Shown: piece by piece, positions 1-7,877 of the stretch | Layout: every line of letters starts with the position of its first letter | Position numbering within the stretch: position 1 is the first letter of the stretch | NCBI RefSeq assembly: GCF_003841465.1 | Contig: NZ_REFZ01000009.1 | Location: forward strand, 1-64,000 | Length of the DNA: 64,000 nt | Reading direction: 5' to 3' | Source of the DNA: Natrarchaeobius oligotrophus | GTDB taxonomy: Archaea; Halobacteriota; Halobacteria; Halobacteriales; Natrialbaceae | Program-made: the position numbers and the translations under genes | Notes under the pieces: model-generated | What the model was told of the DNA's origin: nothing | What the model saw: the letters and a program-made list of their open reading frames with translations, nothing else | Databases searched by the model: none

Positions 1-2
1 CG

Positions 3-113
3 CCGCCACCGCTGCTCGACCGGTTGATCGACGACGCACAGAAGATCCACCAGCAACGGCCAGTGTTACAAGAGACGCTCGCTACCGCTACGCAACCGAG
101 GTGTGAGTCTTAG
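3..113 (+). CDS. C-terminal end of a gene cut by the window edge, unknown product
   Basis: An open frame runs in from the left edge and ends at TAG 111-113, giving 36 residues. Its last part reads as an amphipathic helix (DRLIDDAQKIHQQRPVLQET), which looks like a genuine protein terminus. I do not recognise the family. The P450 remnant that follows lies in the same frame just after this stop but bears no resemblance to it. The call rests only on residue character and could be wrong. Confidence 0.3.
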   Translation, partial: PPPLLDRLIDDAQKIHQQRPVLQETLATATQPRCES

Positions 114-350
<237 letters not shown>

Positions 351-394
351 CGATTATGAAATTGTGTTCGGATGCTGATCGAACTGGTATTACT

Positions 395-2155
395 TCATCC
401 GAACAACAACGTTCCTCCCCAGGCGATCGCCATCGCGAACGCGACCGCGGCACCGGCCTGACGGACCATCATCGCGAGCGCCCAGCGAATCGACACTTCT
501 CGAGCGACGGTGAACGCCGTCACCAGACAGGGAAAGAGAACGCCCGCGAGGTAGACCGCCACGAGCACCTGCACCGGCGACAGTGCGGTGGCGCTTCCTC
601 CGTCGGCAGCCAGAAGCGCGATCCCATCTTTTCGGATCGATGCGAGCACCACTGTCAGCGCGACGCCCCCGGGGAGGTTGAACAGCCCCATCGTCGGCTC
701 GAGCACCGAACCCAGCGCGTCGACGACGCCGGCGCGATCGAGCGCGGCCGCGACGAACGTGATGAGCGCGAAGATCGGCAGCGCTTTCAGGACGAACTCG
801 CGTAACGCGCTCCAGGCCTCCCGGGCGACCGCTCGCGGGTCCGGACGCTGGAGGAACGTCCGTCGGTCGACCACCGTAGACGATCGGCGGGCCTCCGAGG
901 GGGCGATCGCCGCGACGTAGACCAGCGTGGTCGCGGCGAGGACGAGCAGATACGGGCCGACGAGCCAGCTCATTCCGACCGCGGCGAAAACCGCGAGCGT
1001 CGCGGGGAACTGGTAGGAGCAGGCCGAGCCGAACGAGATGGCCGATATCGTAGTACACCGGGTGCAATCCGAGCACGATCGGGTGTTCACCACCGCAGGA
1101 ACGTTACAGCCGAACCCCATCACGACGCGCACGAGGTCTCGTCCCGAGAGCCCGAACCGTCGCATCGTCGGGTGTAACGAGACGGTCATTCGGGTGACCA
1201 GTCCGGTGTTCTTGTAGATCCCGAGGACGACTGCGAAGACGAGCATCGTCGGACCGGCCCAGACGAACAGGAACGGCCCCATCGTGAGAAAGCCGTACTC
1301 GCTCGCGAGCACCGTCGCGAACGGTTGGGGCAGCGTCGAAGCGCGAGCGACCGCGGGCTCGAACGCCGTCCCGACGAGCGGATCGAGTTCACCAGCGACC
1401 GCGTTAGCGAACCACACCGCGATCGCCGCCGGGACGAGCAACAACAGCGCGCTGACGACCGGGCCGACGGACGGCCGCTCGAGAATCGTCTTCGGCGGCT
1501 CGATCCGCCCGCCGACCCGCCGACGGGCCGATCCCGGGAACGGACCCGGCTGCTCGAGCGCGCGCAGAATGCGAGCGTAGTCGGTGTCGGGGCTCGCCGC
1601 CGCGGACGACTCCCGTCCGCCACCGCCGCGATCGACTCCGGCGTCGGTGACTCCGGCGTCGGTGACTCCGCCGTCGGTCATCGGTCGGGAGACGTCGCGC
1701 GCATCGACCGGTACGATCGGGACACCCAGGTCCGCGCTCAACTGTTCGAGCTCCCGTCTGGTATCGGCCGTCTCCGCGACTTTGTCCCAGAACGTGACGA
1801 CGATCGTTCCCAGTCGCCCCTCGACGAGCGGGAGGAGGTCTGCGAGGTTGCGGTCGACGTCCGTCGCCGGAACCACGAGCATCACCCGTTCGTGATCTTC
1901 GAGCTGGGACAGCGCGTCACGCGTCGCTTCCGTATCAGCGTCGAGGACGATCCCCGGCGTATCGACGAACTCGAAGTCAGCCGTCACGTACCGCTCGCTT
2001 CGCACGGTCGACCCGCGGAAGTTGTCGCTCGTCGGACGATCGCCGGTCAGTGACGAGACGAGCGCGGATTTTCCGACGCTCTCTTTTCCGACGACGGCTA
2101 CGGTTTCACGACCCGTTCGACGTCCGTCTTCGATCGCTCGAGTTGCTCCCCGCAT
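395..2155 (-). CDS. feoB: FeoB-like ferrous iron transport protein (GTPase plus permease)
   Basis: 586 residues. The N-terminal G domain has a P-loop GKESVGKS (23-30) and switch DTPG (65-68). The G4 position is weak, TFWDK in place of NKxD. A Gly/Asp-rich linker (about 158-190) leads to a polytopic C-terminal half. There GFGCNVPAVVNTR (347-359) is the FeoB gate motif, and the usual second gate segment follows (RKDG within a late helix). A run CSDCTRC just after the first gate adds three cysteines. FeoB imports Fe(II) across the cytoplasmic membrane with GTP hydrolysis. It is the third gene of a tight leftward operon: 3 bp separate it from the upstream oxidoreductase, which suggests that reduction and uptake of iron are coupled. 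No separate feoA is visible. Start taken at the ATG at 2155; an internal shift is unlikely because the P-loop lies close behind. Confidence 0.82.
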   Translation of the reverse strand: MRGATRAIEDGRRTGRETVAVVGKESVGKSALVSSLTGDRPTSDNFRGSTVRSERYVTADFEFVDTPGIVLDADTEATRDALSQLEDHERVMLVVPATDVDRNLADLLPLVEGRLGTIVVTFWDKVAETADTRRELEQLSADLGVPIVPVDARDVSRPMTDGGVTDAGVTDAGVDRGGGGRESSAAASPDTDYARILRALEQPGPFPGSARRRVGGRIEPPKTILERPSVGPVVSALLLLVPAAIAVWFANAVAGELDPLVGTAFEPAVARASTLPQPFATVLASEYGFLTMGPFLFVWAGPTMLVFAVVLGIYKNTGLVTRMTVSLHPTMRRFGLSGRDLVRVVMGFGCNVPAVVNTRSCSDCTRCTTISAISFGSACSYQFPATLAVFAAVGMSWLVGPYLLVLAATTLVYVAAIAPSEARRSSTVVDRRTFLQRPDPRAVAREAWSALREFVLKALPIFALITFVAAALDRAGVVDALGSVLEPTMGLFNLPGGVALTVVLASIRKDGIALLAADGGSATALSPVQVLVAVYLAGVLFPCLVTAFTVAREVSIRWALAMMVRQAGAAVAFAMAIAWGGTLLFG

Positions 2156-2158
2156 CGG

Positions 2159-3454
2159 CTAACAATCACACAGATCCGGCTCGCAACAGGACAGATCGTC
2201 CAGAAACATGTTCGCCTCCCGATAGACCTGGAGGGGCTCCGTGTCGACTCCGAGTCGCTCGCCGATGGTCTCCGCGATCACCGGAAATCGCGCCCTGAAC
2301 TTGTAGATGAAGCAGAACTCGACGTCGTCGTGTTCGACGGCCGGTCCGGCGAGAAACAGTCCGGGCGTCGACGGTGACTCGTCGCGATCGGTCAGCCGTA
2401 TCGTTCCTTCCGCTCGCGGGAAGAGATTCGCAACCGGTCCGAGCGTCGGCTCGAACCCCGTCGCAAGTAGCGGTCGGGTCCCGACGGTGTACGTTCCGTC
2501 CCCGTCGTCGAGTTCGTATCCGTCGGCAGGGCGTGCGTCGACCTCGAAACAGCCGTCCGACCGCCGCCGAACCTCCTCGACGACGGCCCCGCCTTCGACC
2601 TGCAACCGATCGGAGTCCGCGACCGACTCGAGGCGCTCGAGCGTGTACGGTGACAGAACGTCGCTCGGATCGGGGCCACGAGCGGCCCAGGGCTCTCCGC
2701 TATCGAGGACGCGGACCCGACGGCCGGCTTCGACGAGCGCGACGGCCGCGTCGATCCCGCTCTCGAAGCCGCCGACGATCAGGAAGTCGTCCGCGCTCCT
2801 GGCTGCAGCGTAGTCGGCCCACGACTCGACCTCGCTCGTGTGGACGCACAGCGACGAACCCGGAACGTGATCCGTCCGCGGCGTTCCGAACTGCCCGCCA
2901 GCCCAGACGACGTACTCGCTGTGAATCGGACCGTCGTGCGTCTCGAGGACGAACCCGCCGTTCGTCTCCGGATCGTCGATCGCACCGCCGTCGACCGCCG
3001 TGACGGCATCTGCTCGCTCGCCATCGACCGCCGTGACGGCGTCTGCTCGTTCGCACTCGGAGGCCGTCTCCTCGTCGGATTCCGCTCCGGCGGGACCGCC
3101 GCGGGATTCGACGGCCGTCACCTCGACGCCCGTTTCGACGGGCAGTTCGTAGAACTCCGCGACGACCTCGAGGTAGTCGGCGTACTCGTCGCCGCTTGGA
3201 TGCTCTCGATCGAGCGAGAGCGCGGGGGAGGTGTCGGGCGTAATCGCGTTCAGGTCCGTCAGCCCGAAGCTGTTGCTCGGAAACGACGGCGTGATACAAC
3301 GCATCTCCGCGGGCCAGTATCGAAAGGACGCGCCGATCTCGTCGCGCTCGAGGATTCGTATCTCGAGGTCGAGCGCCGACAGGGCGACGCCGACGCCGAT
3401 ACCGGCGGCTCCCGCACCCACGATCGCGACGTCCACTCGCTCGTGGTCGGTCAT
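2159..3454 (-). CDS. NAD(P)/FAD-dependent oxidoreductase with Cys-rich C-terminus
   Basis: 431 residues. A Rossmann dinucleotide motif VAIVGAGAAGIG lies at the extreme N-terminus, and a second nucleotide-binding segment (FLIVGGFESGIDAA) in the middle is typical of two-dinucleotide flavoprotein monooxygenase/thioredoxin-reductase-like enzymes. The C-terminus ends in SCCEPDLCDC, four Cys in ten residues, which suggests a metal or redox site; this tail is not a general feature of the superfamily. A 33-bp direct duplication inside the gene (about 2992-3057) yields GERADAVTAVD twice in a surface loop. The start overlaps the upstream small gene by 4 bp and the stop is 3 bp from the FeoB-like gene. 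In this setting I infer a reductase for ferric iron or an iron chelate; the true substrate is unknown. Confidence 0.8.
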   Translation of the reverse strand: MTDHERVDVAIVGAGAAGIGVGVALSALDLEIRILERDEIGASFRYWPAEMRCITPSFPSNSFGLTDLNAITPDTSPALSLDREHPSGDEYADYLEVVAEFYELPVETGVEVTAVESRGGPAGAESDEETASECERADAVTAVDGERADAVTAVDGGAIDDPETNGGFVLETHDGPIHSEYVVWAGGQFGTPRTDHVPGSSLCVHTSEVESWADYAAARSADDFLIVGGFESGIDAAVALVEAGRRVRVLDSGEPWAARGPDPSDVLSPYTLERLESVADSDRLQVEGGAVVEEVRRRSDGCFEVDARPADGYELDDGDGTYTVGTRPLLATGFEPTLGPVANLFPRAEGTIRLTDRDESPSTPGLFLAGPAVEHDDVEFCFIYKFRARFPVIAETIGERLGVDTEPLQVYREANMFLDDLSCCEPDLCDC

Positions 3455-3768
3455 CGAACCTCGTCGAGCGGTTCTGCGGAGATTTGCCCACGCTCGTTAC
3501 CTGCACCGTGCTCGATTCCCGGTGTCTCGATCCGGAGCCGTCCGGAGCCGTCGCCGATCCGCGTACAGATCGAACACAGCGTCCGGTAAAGACCGGCGGT
3601 GACGACTGCAGCGGTCGAAGCGCCGAGAACGAACTGTTCCACGAGCGGGCCGCCGACCGCGAGTCCGACCCCGCCGCCGAGAGAGCCGCCGATGATCGCC
3701 GCTTTCACGGCGAACTGTGTGTCGTCGACAAGTTCGTACGTCCTCGAGTCGGTAGTCGACTTGCGCAT
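3451..3768 (-). CDS. small membrane protein, first gene of the iron-type operon
   Basis: 105 residues with a Gly/Ala-rich hydrophobic stretch (about 23-42) and a second (about 47-62), followed by LCSICT with two cysteines and a polar tail. No family recognised. It overlaps the next gene by 4 bp (ATGA type), so it is very likely translated with it. The start ATG at 3768 lies about 27 bp downstream of a clear TATA box, as expected for a leaderless haloarchaeal mRNA. Position and cysteines suggest an accessory subunit of the oxidoreductase/FeoB pair, for example a membrane anchor; that is inference. Confidence 0.65.
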   Translation of the reverse strand: MRKSTTDSRTYELVDDTQFAVKAAIIGGSLGGGVGLAVGGPLVEQFVLGASTAAVVTAGLYRTLCSICTRIGDGSGRLRIETPGIEHGAGNERGQISAEPLDEVR

Positions 3769-3794
3769 TCTGATACCAACTTCCTGCCCAATAT

Positions 3795-3802
3795 TATTAA
3801 AA
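3795..3802 (-). promoter_or_regulatory. TATA box of the iron-type operon
   Basis: On the minus strand the sequence reads TTTTAATA, in an AT-rich island (3780-3845) inside GC-rich DNA. It is 27-34 bp upstream of the start at 3768, the correct place for a leaderless transcript. The AT-rich stretch just upstream would be the natural site for an iron-dependent repressor, but I see no clean dyad. Confidence 0.6.
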
Positions 3803-4034
3803 GCTACTAATTATACTGATAACAAAAACATTAAAATTCTGAAATCCTCGATCGTCGCGGACGAGTTTCACGGAGACGTTGCAATTCGGTTGTTGTGCCC
3901 GCCGAAACGGCGCTCACGAGCGCAAGGGTTCAGTTTCGATTTCGGTACGGACGCAATTCGTCTGAATCGAAACCAAGCGTCGAAACGGACGTTCCCTATT
4001 ACGTACGGAATCGTCGTCGCTCCGCACGCACGCT

Positions 4035-4436
4035 ATGAAAGCATCATCCCTTGACAGACGTCGATTCGTGCAGGCGATCGGAATCGGTTCAGTCGCGGCG
4101 ATCGCCGGCTGTTCGGACGACCAGGACGACCCGGTCGACGGCGACGACGACGTCGGCGCCGGAGACGACGAAGACGACGAGTTCGGAAACGGGGAGTCGG
4201 ACGATACGCCCGGTGACGATGACGACGTCGCCGCCGGAGACGATGAGGAAGGTACCGACGAGATGGACGACGACGATGACGACCTCGCAGACGACGGGGA
4301 CGACGGCGGTTTCGAGGACGACGACGATGGCCTCGAAGACGACGAATCGCCTTCCGACGAAAACGATGATGAAACGCCTGCCGACGACGAGGAAGACGAC
4401 CTCGATGACGGGGAGGACGGTGATCCCGAGGAGTAA
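4035..4436 (+). CDS. Tat-exported lipoprotein with a very acidic low-complexity body
   Basis: 133 residues. The N-terminus has a twin-arginine motif (DRRRFVQ), a short hydrophobic core and a lipobox ending IAGC, so the mature protein would be lipid-anchored at Cys26 or nearby. The remainder is almost entirely Asp, Glu and Gly with some Ser/Thr, and no folded domain is evident. Such tails are common on haloarchaeal surface proteins and stay soluble in high salt; function unknown. It stands alone between the iron operon and a repeat array. Confidence 0.75.
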   Translation: MKASSLDRRRFVQAIGIGSVAAIAGCSDDQDDPVDGDDDVGAGDDEDDEFGNGESDDTPGDDDDVAAGDDEEGTDEMDDDDDDLADDGDDGGFEDDDDGLEDDESPSDENDDETPADDEEDDLDDGEDGDPEE

Positions 4437-4692
4437 CTACTCTCACCGCCGTCGAAGTTTCGATCGGTCGCCGCCAGCCCGCGGTCGTTCCGGCTGGCAG
4501 CCGGACGTTCCGACCGGTGAACGATCGGTGTCGGGCTCGACCGAGCGACGCCGTCGCCGATTCGACTCGCTTTTTCTGCCGATCAACTGACTCGCCACTC
4601 CGCGACGCAGTTGCCGGGGCGGAGCCGCGTCCCACGAATACGACTATTGCTGCTTCGAGCGTCGCCGCTTCGTCGGAGGCAGAACGTCGACT
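4437..4692. other. intergenic, no gene seen
   Basis: GC-rich spacer between the acidic lipoprotein and the 27-bp repeat array. No promoter, RNA gene or convincing coding frame was found. Confidence 0.5.
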
Positions 4693-4989
4693 CGAGTAAC
4701 CGGCTCACGTTTGTCCATTCGAGTAACCGGCTCACGTTTGTCCATTCGAGTAACCGGCTCACGTTTGTCCATTCGAGTAACCGGCTCACGTTTGTCCATT
4801 CGAGTAACCGGCTCACGTTTGTCCATTCGAGTAACCGGCTCACGTTTGTCCATTCGAGTAACCGGCTCACGTTTGTCCATTCGAGTAACCGGCTCACGTT
4901 TGTCCATTCGAGTAACCGGCTCACGTTTGTCCATTCGAGTAACCGGCTCTCAGTTACCGATTCGGGTGACCGGCTCACAGTTATCAGTT
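4693..4989. repeat. tandem array of a 27-bp unit (9 perfect plus 2 degenerate copies)
   Basis: The unit begins CGAGTAACCGGCTCACGTTT and ends GTCCATT. Perfect copies start at 4693, 4720, 4747, 4774, 4801, 4828, 4855, 4882 and 4909. Copies at 4936 and 4963 have diverged. Because 27 is a multiple of three, every frame stays open and repeats a 9-residue peptide on either strand, so apparent ORFs here are not evidence of a gene. There are no unique spacers, so this is not CRISPR. Identity of nine copies indicates recent slippage amplification. Confidence 0.95.
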
Positions 4990-5168
4990 CCTCAAGTCGA
5001 TGCCCGATCACCGCCTTCGCTGATCGCGTCGAGTTTAATTGGTCGATAATGATATAGCGAGCCTCTCTCTCCGCGGATAACACACGTGATTCGAACTGAT
5101 CGATGCCGTCGCGCCGTCGGGCAATCGGCCGAACAGCCGGTCGACGGGAAACGAGGTGAGGTGAACCG

Positions 5169-6893
5169 ATGAACCAACCGAACTCCGACGACAGGGACGC
5201 AACGTCCGAGAACTTCGACGAGGCTACAGCAACTGATGAATCGACCGAGACCGCTCGCGAGTCGACCAACCTCGAGACGCTGCTCGTCGGCATCGATGCG
5301 GCCTGTCTGTCGACCTTCGATCGACTCGAGCGGGCCGGCCGAATTCCGACGATCAGACGGCTCCGGTCGGACGGCGTCGCCGCTCCGCTCGAATCTCAGA
5401 TACCGCCTTGGACGCCGAGCGCCTGGCCGTCGATCTACACGGGCGTCAATCCGGGCAAGCACGGTGCGATCGGTTTCGTCGGGTACGAGGGATACGACTG
5501 GCACGTGACCAGCAGCGACGACGTCGACGCGCACCCGTTCTGGACCCTGCTGGACCGGCAGGGACGGACGAGCGTCGTGGTCAACGTTCCGGTGACGCAC
5601 CCGCCGGACGACTTCGACGGCGCGATCGTCCCCGGCTTCCTCGGCCCCGAGGACCCGACGTGTCACCCGGAGGGGGTGCTCGAGGACGTCCGCGATGCGA
5701 TCGGGGAGTATCGCGTCTATCCCAACTACGTTCGCGACGACGACTCGATCTCGGACGAGGAGAAGATGGCGGAGTACCGGCGTCTGATCGAGATGCGGGG
5801 CGAAGCGTTTCGCTATCTCGTCGACGAGCACGACCCCGAGTTCGGCTTCGTCCAGTTCCAGAAGACCGACACGGTGTTTCACGAGTTCGCCGGTGACGAG
5901 GAAAACGTCGAGACCGTCTACGAGGCGACCGACGCCCAGATCGGCGCGATACTCGAGGCGTGCGATCCCGACCGCGTCTTTCTCGTGAGCGATCACGGCA
6001 TGGGTCCGTACGACGGGTACGAGTTTCGTATCAACGAGTTCCTCCGCGACGAGGGGTACCTGGAGACGACGACCGGCGGGAAGGGGATGCCCTCGTGGAC
6101 GCCGATGCGCAGGCGGCTCCGCGAGGGTGAGGAGTACGATTCCTGGGAACCGGGAACCGTCGCGCGGGCCGCCTCGGTCGCAGCACACTTCGGCGTCACC
6201 GCCCGTCGAGTCCGGGCGGCGCTCGAGCGGGTCGGACTTGCGGATCTCGCGACGAAGTACGCGCCCGGGGGCGTCTCCCGGACGGCGAACGAGCAGGTCG
6301 ATTTCGCCGCCTCGAAAGCGTACGTCCGTGCTCGGACGGAACTCGGCGTCCGAATCAACCTCGAGGGGAGAGAGCCCGACGGCGTCGTTTCGCCCGACGA
6401 GTACGAGCGGGTTCGCGAAGCGCTCATCCGCACGCTCCAGCGAGTGGAGACGCCCGACGGCGAGCCGTTCTTCGAGACTGTCGCGCCGCGCGAACAGTAC
6501 TTTCACGGGGAAAACGTCGACCGGACCGTCGACGTGGTGACGATTCCAGCGGCGTTCGACCACACGCTCTCCGAACAGGTCCGGACCGACGGCGATTACT
6601 TCGCGCCGACGGAACCGTGGAACCACAAGCTCGACGGCGTCTTCGTCGCGGCTGGCGACGGCATCGCCGAGGACGCCTCGCTCGATCGCGTTCACCTCTT
6701 CGACGTCGCGCCGACGGTCATGGCCTCGATGGGCGTTCCGTACAGCGACCGGATGGACGGTGAGGTCGCACCGATCGTCGACCGAACCGACCCCATTTCG
6801 TACGCGGCGTACGCGGATCGCGGAAACCGCGACCGGACCGCGGTGGGCGACGAGGTGACCGACCGGCTCGCTGATCTCGGATACGTCGACTGA
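5169..6893 (+). CDS. alkaline-phosphatase-superfamily phosphodiesterase/phosphatase
   Basis: 574 residues. After a 35-residue polar N-terminus, the type I phosphodiesterase/nucleotide pyrophosphatase fold is recognisable: metal-binding Asp in GIDAAC (D43), the nucleophile region PPWTPSAWPSIYTG (T82 probable nucleophile), GKHG (H98) and SDHGM (D275-H276). The C-terminus ends LADLGYVD, a terminus usual in this archaeal subfamily. There is no signal peptide, so it is probably cytoplasmic. Members of this subfamily often lie in archaeal surface-polysaccharide clusters, as here, and presumably hydrolyse a phosphoester or sulfoester of a glycan precursor; the substrate is not predictable. A good Shine-Dalgarno (GAGGTGA) precedes the ATG. 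Confidence 0.85.
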   Translation: MNQPNSDDRDATSENFDEATATDESTETARESTNLETLLVGIDAACLSTFDRLERAGRIPTIRRLRSDGVAAPLESQIPPWTPSAWPSIYTGVNPGKHGAIGFVGYEGYDWHVTSSDDVDAHPFWTLLDRQGRTSVVVNVPVTHPPDDFDGAIVPGFLGPEDPTCHPEGVLEDVRDAIGEYRVYPNYVRDDDSISDEEKMAEYRRLIEMRGEAFRYLVDEHDPEFGFVQFQKTDTVFHEFAGDEENVETVYEATDAQIGAILEACDPDRVFLVSDHGMGPYDGYEFRINEFLRDEGYLETTTGGKGMPSWTPMRRRLREGEEYDSWEPGTVARAASVAAHFGVTARRVRAALERVGLADLATKYAPGGVSRTANEQVDFAASKAYVRARTELGVRINLEGREPDGVVSPDEYERVREALIRTLQRVETPDGEPFFETVAPREQYFHGENVDRTVDVVTIPAAFDHTLSEQVRTDGDYFAPTEPWNHKLDGVFVAAGDGIAEDASLDRVHLFDVAPTVMASMGVPYSDRMDGEVAPIVDRTDPISYAAYADRGNRDRTAVGDEVTDRLADLGYVD

Positions 6894-6973
6894 TACGGTC
6901 TGTTGTAACGATTTACTGGTGCAACCGCAGGGCGGTCGCGATTGCATCGGTAACGAGTTACAACAATCCGTAT
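6893..6973. repeat. 81-bp inverted-repeat element next to a stop codon
   Basis: Two 24-bp arms face each other. The left begins ATACGGTCTGTTGTAAC and the right ends GTTACAACAATCCGTAT; about 19 of 24 positions pair. The element starts on the last base of the upstream stop codon. It could fold as a terminator-like hairpin in RNA or be a small non-autonomous repeat. Confidence 0.7.
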
Positions 6974-7096
6974 GAGGGGATTGTCGTCACGATTTCTGCG
7001 GGACGGCGCCCGACAGTTGCAGCGATCGCAACGGTCGCTATCCCCGGTATAAGTAACGCGTCCCGACCGCATCCGACGAACCGGGCGGAGATCGCT

Positions 7097-7762
7097 ATGG
7101 GATTCATCGCAGAGATTCGGCTCGTCCACGACGAACTGCCGCTGGCGTCGACGATCGCGGCTCACCGATCGGTGACGATCAGATACGAGTACGCGCTCTC
7201 GACCGACCGACCGACGGCGTTCGTCTCCCTCTTCGGCGACGAGCACGCGTCGATCGAGGCGTCGATGGACGAGGACCCGACCGTGTCGAACCACATGCGC
7301 GTCGCGACGTTCGCGAACCGAACGATCCACCGAGTCGTCCTCGACACCGACCGACGGATCGTGCCCGACCGGTGCGGCGAGTGCGGGTCGTTCGTCTTCA
7401 CGATCACGAGTGGGGAGCGGGGGTGGGTCGTGCGGATTCACTTTCCGGACCGGGAGTCGCTGACCGAACTACGGCGGTACTGTCGCGACCGCGGCATCTC
7501 CTTTCGAGTAACGCAACTGTACGATTCCACATCGAGCGACGACGGAACGTACGTTCTGACCGAACGACAGCACGAAATCCTTTCGATGGCGTACTACGGG
7601 GGATACTACGACGTTCCCAGGGCGATGACGCAGGACGACCTCGCGGAACGCCTCGGCGTTTCCGATTCCGCCGTGTCCCAGCGGCTCCGGCGCGCCGTCG
7701 CCGAATTGATCGAAGCTTCCCTCGAGACCGATCGAACCCCTGACGTGCCAGCCCGTCTCTAG
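7097..7762 (+). CDS. bacterio-opsin-activator-type HTH transcription regulator
   Basis: 221 residues. The C-terminal part (about 155-205) is the HTH-10 domain of haloarchaeal Bat-like regulators: LTERQHEIL, then GYYDVPRAMTQDDLAERLGVS and a recognition helix SAVSQRLRRA. The N-terminal 150 residues form the usual small ligand-sensing region without a recognisable PAS or GAF signature; one CGECG sequence could bind metal. A TATA-like GGTATAAGTAA at about 7047-7057 lies 40 bp upstream. Given its place between glycan genes it may control them, by inference only. Confidence 0.85.
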   Translation: MGFIAEIRLVHDELPLASTIAAHRSVTIRYEYALSTDRPTAFVSLFGDEHASIEASMDEDPTVSNHMRVATFANRTIHRVVLDTDRRIVPDRCGECGSFVFTITSGERGWVVRIHFPDRESLTELRRYCRDRGISFRVTQLYDSTSSDDGTYVLTERQHEILSMAYYGGYYDVPRAMTQDDLAERLGVSDSAVSQRLRRAVAELIEASLETDRTPDVPARL

Positions 7763-7877
7763 TCGGATCCCCGTCGGTCCGAATCGCGCTTTCGGTTCCG
7801 ACTGGCGGAGTCGAAACTTAAAAACTTGCTATCCGAATCCATAGATACTGAACCCGTACATGAGTCGGTGGACGTGA

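Noticed and set aside
4693-4989. CRISPR array
   Set aside because: The units are contiguous with no unique spacers, and no cas gene is near.
4583-5293. Long frames over the 27-bp repeats on both strands, with 9-residue peptide repeats
   Set aside because: The repeat length is a multiple of three, so all frames stay open. The minus-strand frame also overlaps the start of a well-supported gene.
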